A stretch of DNA of 7,176 bases, from positions 1 through 7,176 of the forward strand of contig USBV01000080.1 in assembly GCA_900553055.1 (NCBI GenBank). Direction: 5' to 3'. The notes beneath the pieces were generated by a model. The model saw nothing but the letters and a program-made list of their open reading frames with translations, was not told where the DNA came from and made no database searches. Position 1 is the stretch's first letter. The number at the start of each line of letters is the position of its first letter. Origin of the DNA: an uncultured Phascolarctobacterium sp. Its GTDB lineage: Bacteria; Bacillota; Negativicutes; Acidaminococcales; Acidaminococcaceae. Shown here piece after piece: positions 6,261 to 7,176 of this stretch. The translations under genes were made by a program, and so were the position numbers.

Positions 6261-6908
6261 TTTGCTACATCCGAGACTAGCCTTAACATCAGCATATACC
6301 TTGTCGATAGCCTGCAGGCCGTCGATATCTTTGAATAAGCCTTGTTTGGTGTAGTACTCGATCAACGGTTCAGTTTGAGCATGATATGCTTGTAAACGAT
6401 TCTTTACGGTTTCCTCTTTATCATCATCACGTTGATAGAGGTTGCCGCCGCACTTATCGCAAACACCTTCTACCTTGCTGGGGTTGAAGCTTACATGATA
6501 GGTTGCGCCGCAAGCCTTGCAGATGCGACGACCGGTTACACGGCCTACCAGCTCGGAGTCGGGAACAGCGATATTAACAACACCGGTCAATTTAATGCCC
6601 AGGTCTTTCAGGATTCCGTCCAGAGCAATTGCTTGCTCCTCAGTTCTCGGGAAGCCATCTAAAATGAAGCCATTTGCACATTCGGGCTTGGACAAGCCTT
6701 CACGAACAATGCCAATGGTTACGACGTCGGGGACCAAGCCGCCAGCGTCCATGTATCTTTTTGCCTCTTTACCAAGTTCGGTGCCTTGCTTTACGGCTGC
6801 ACGGAACATGTCACCTGTAGAGATGTGAGGGATTTTAAATTCATCAATGAGTCTTTCTGCTTGAGTGCCTTTGCCAGCACCCGGAGGTCCCATTAAAAGA
6901 ATATACAT
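6258..6908 (-). CDS. adk: Adenylate kinase, zinc-LID type
   Basis: Cytoplasmic enzyme that interconverts ATP plus AMP with two ADP, keeping the adenylate pool balanced. The 216-residue product is the long form. It has the P-loop GPPGAGKGT (7-15), the AMP-site segment STGDMFR (30-36), the DGFPR motif (84-88) and a long LID domain. The LID carries four cysteines, C130, C133, C150 and C153 (CKAC and CDKC), which bind structural zinc, as usual in Gram-positive-type enzymes. AGGAGG lies 8 bases before the ATG and overlaps the secY stop. Its place after secY is typical of this cluster. Confidence 0.98.
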   Translation of the reverse strand: MYILLMGPPGAGKGTQAERLIDEFKIPHISTGDMFRAAVKQGTELGKEAKRYMDAGGLVPDVVTIGIVREGLSKPECANGFILDGFPRTEEQAIALDGILKDLGIKLTGVVNIAVPDSELVGRVTGRRICKACGATYHVSFNPSKVEGVCDKCGGNLYQRDDDKEETVKNRLQAYHAQTEPLIEYYTKQGLFKDIDGLQAIDKVYADVKASLGCSK

Positions 6909-6920
6909 TCTGAATTCCTC

Positions 6921-7176
6921 CTATTTCATAAAGCCGTGATAATGACGCATCAGTACCAGAGACTCTATCTGCTTCATAGTATCCAATGCAACGCCAACTA
7001 CGATCAAGAGAGCAGTGCCGCCGAAGTAAATGCCTTCGATACGGGTCATCCAGCCAATAGCGTGAGGCATGAGCGCGATTAAAGAGAGGAAGATGGCGCC
7101 TGCCAGAGTTATTCTGGACATTACTCTATCAAGATAATCAGTTGTAGGCTTACCAGGACGAAGTCCCGGGATAAAG
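6921..7176 (-). CDS. secY: Protein translocase subunit SecY (C-terminal end, cut by the right edge)
   Basis: SecY is the membrane channel through which SecA and ribosomes export or insert proteins. Only the last 84 residues are here. Translation beyond the internal Met at 7121 stays open to the edge and reads [17 protein letters not shown], the conserved cytoplasmic loop before transmembrane helix 9. Two hydrophobic helices follow (about [15 protein letters not shown] and [12 protein letters not shown], helices 9 and 10), then the cytoplasmic tail MRHYHGFMK. The stop TAG is at 6921-6923 and overlaps the Shine-Dalgarno of adk, giving a 12-base gap. The Met at 7121 lies inside the protein and is not a start. 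Confidence 0.98.
   Translation of the reverse strand, partial: FIPGLRPGKPTTDYLDRVMSRITLAGAIFLSLIALMPHAIGWMTRIEGIYFGGTALLIVVGVALDTMKQIESLVLMRHYHGFMK

Overview
The window is a piece of bacterial chromosome, most likely from a Bacillota member. The proteins and the consensus AAGGAGG-type ribosome binding sites fit that group, and the gene content would suit the Negativicutes or a related amino-acid-fermenting lineage. This placement is inference from protein flavour and gene order; no 16S or other decisive marker is present. About 9 of every 10 bases are coding.

The right half (6921-7176 down to 3081, minus strand) is the distal end of the ribosomal-protein (spc/alpha) supercluster, transcribed right to left: secY (C-terminal end only), adk, infA, rpmJ, rpsM, rpsK, rpsD, rpoA, rplQ. 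Gaps are 12-30 bases, except 70 bases between rpsD and rpoA, and almost every gene has a strong Shine-Dalgarno. It encodes the preprotein channel, adenylate kinase, initiation factor 1, five ribosomal proteins (L36, S13, S11, S4, L17) and the RNA polymerase alpha subunit. rpmJ is only 37 codons and is easily missed. infA and rpsK start with GTG. The map gene often found between adk and infA is absent. A perfect 10-bp hairpin with a UUCG loop and a T-rich tail ends the cluster at 3041-3064.

The left half is a separate neighbourhood on the same strand. A 399-residue HD-domain protein (1780-2979) resembles the YfbR 5'-deoxynucleotidase family. Its N-terminal half looks like a second, degenerate copy of the same domain with the HD dyad replaced by Glu-Phe. 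It has its own terminator (1742-1766). A 200-base gap follows with a near-consensus promoter, a possible second promoter and an inverted repeat. Next comes a 411-residue hexameric-type glutamate dehydrogenase (344-1579) with all catalytic residues. At the left edge the end of a plus-strand gene (stop at 216-218) converges on it, and a hairpin at 295-335 can terminate both.

Nothing indicates a mobile element, phage, CRISPR array or new multi-gene system. The points most worth a second look are the tandem HD architecture and the control region upstream of the glutamate dehydrogenase gene.
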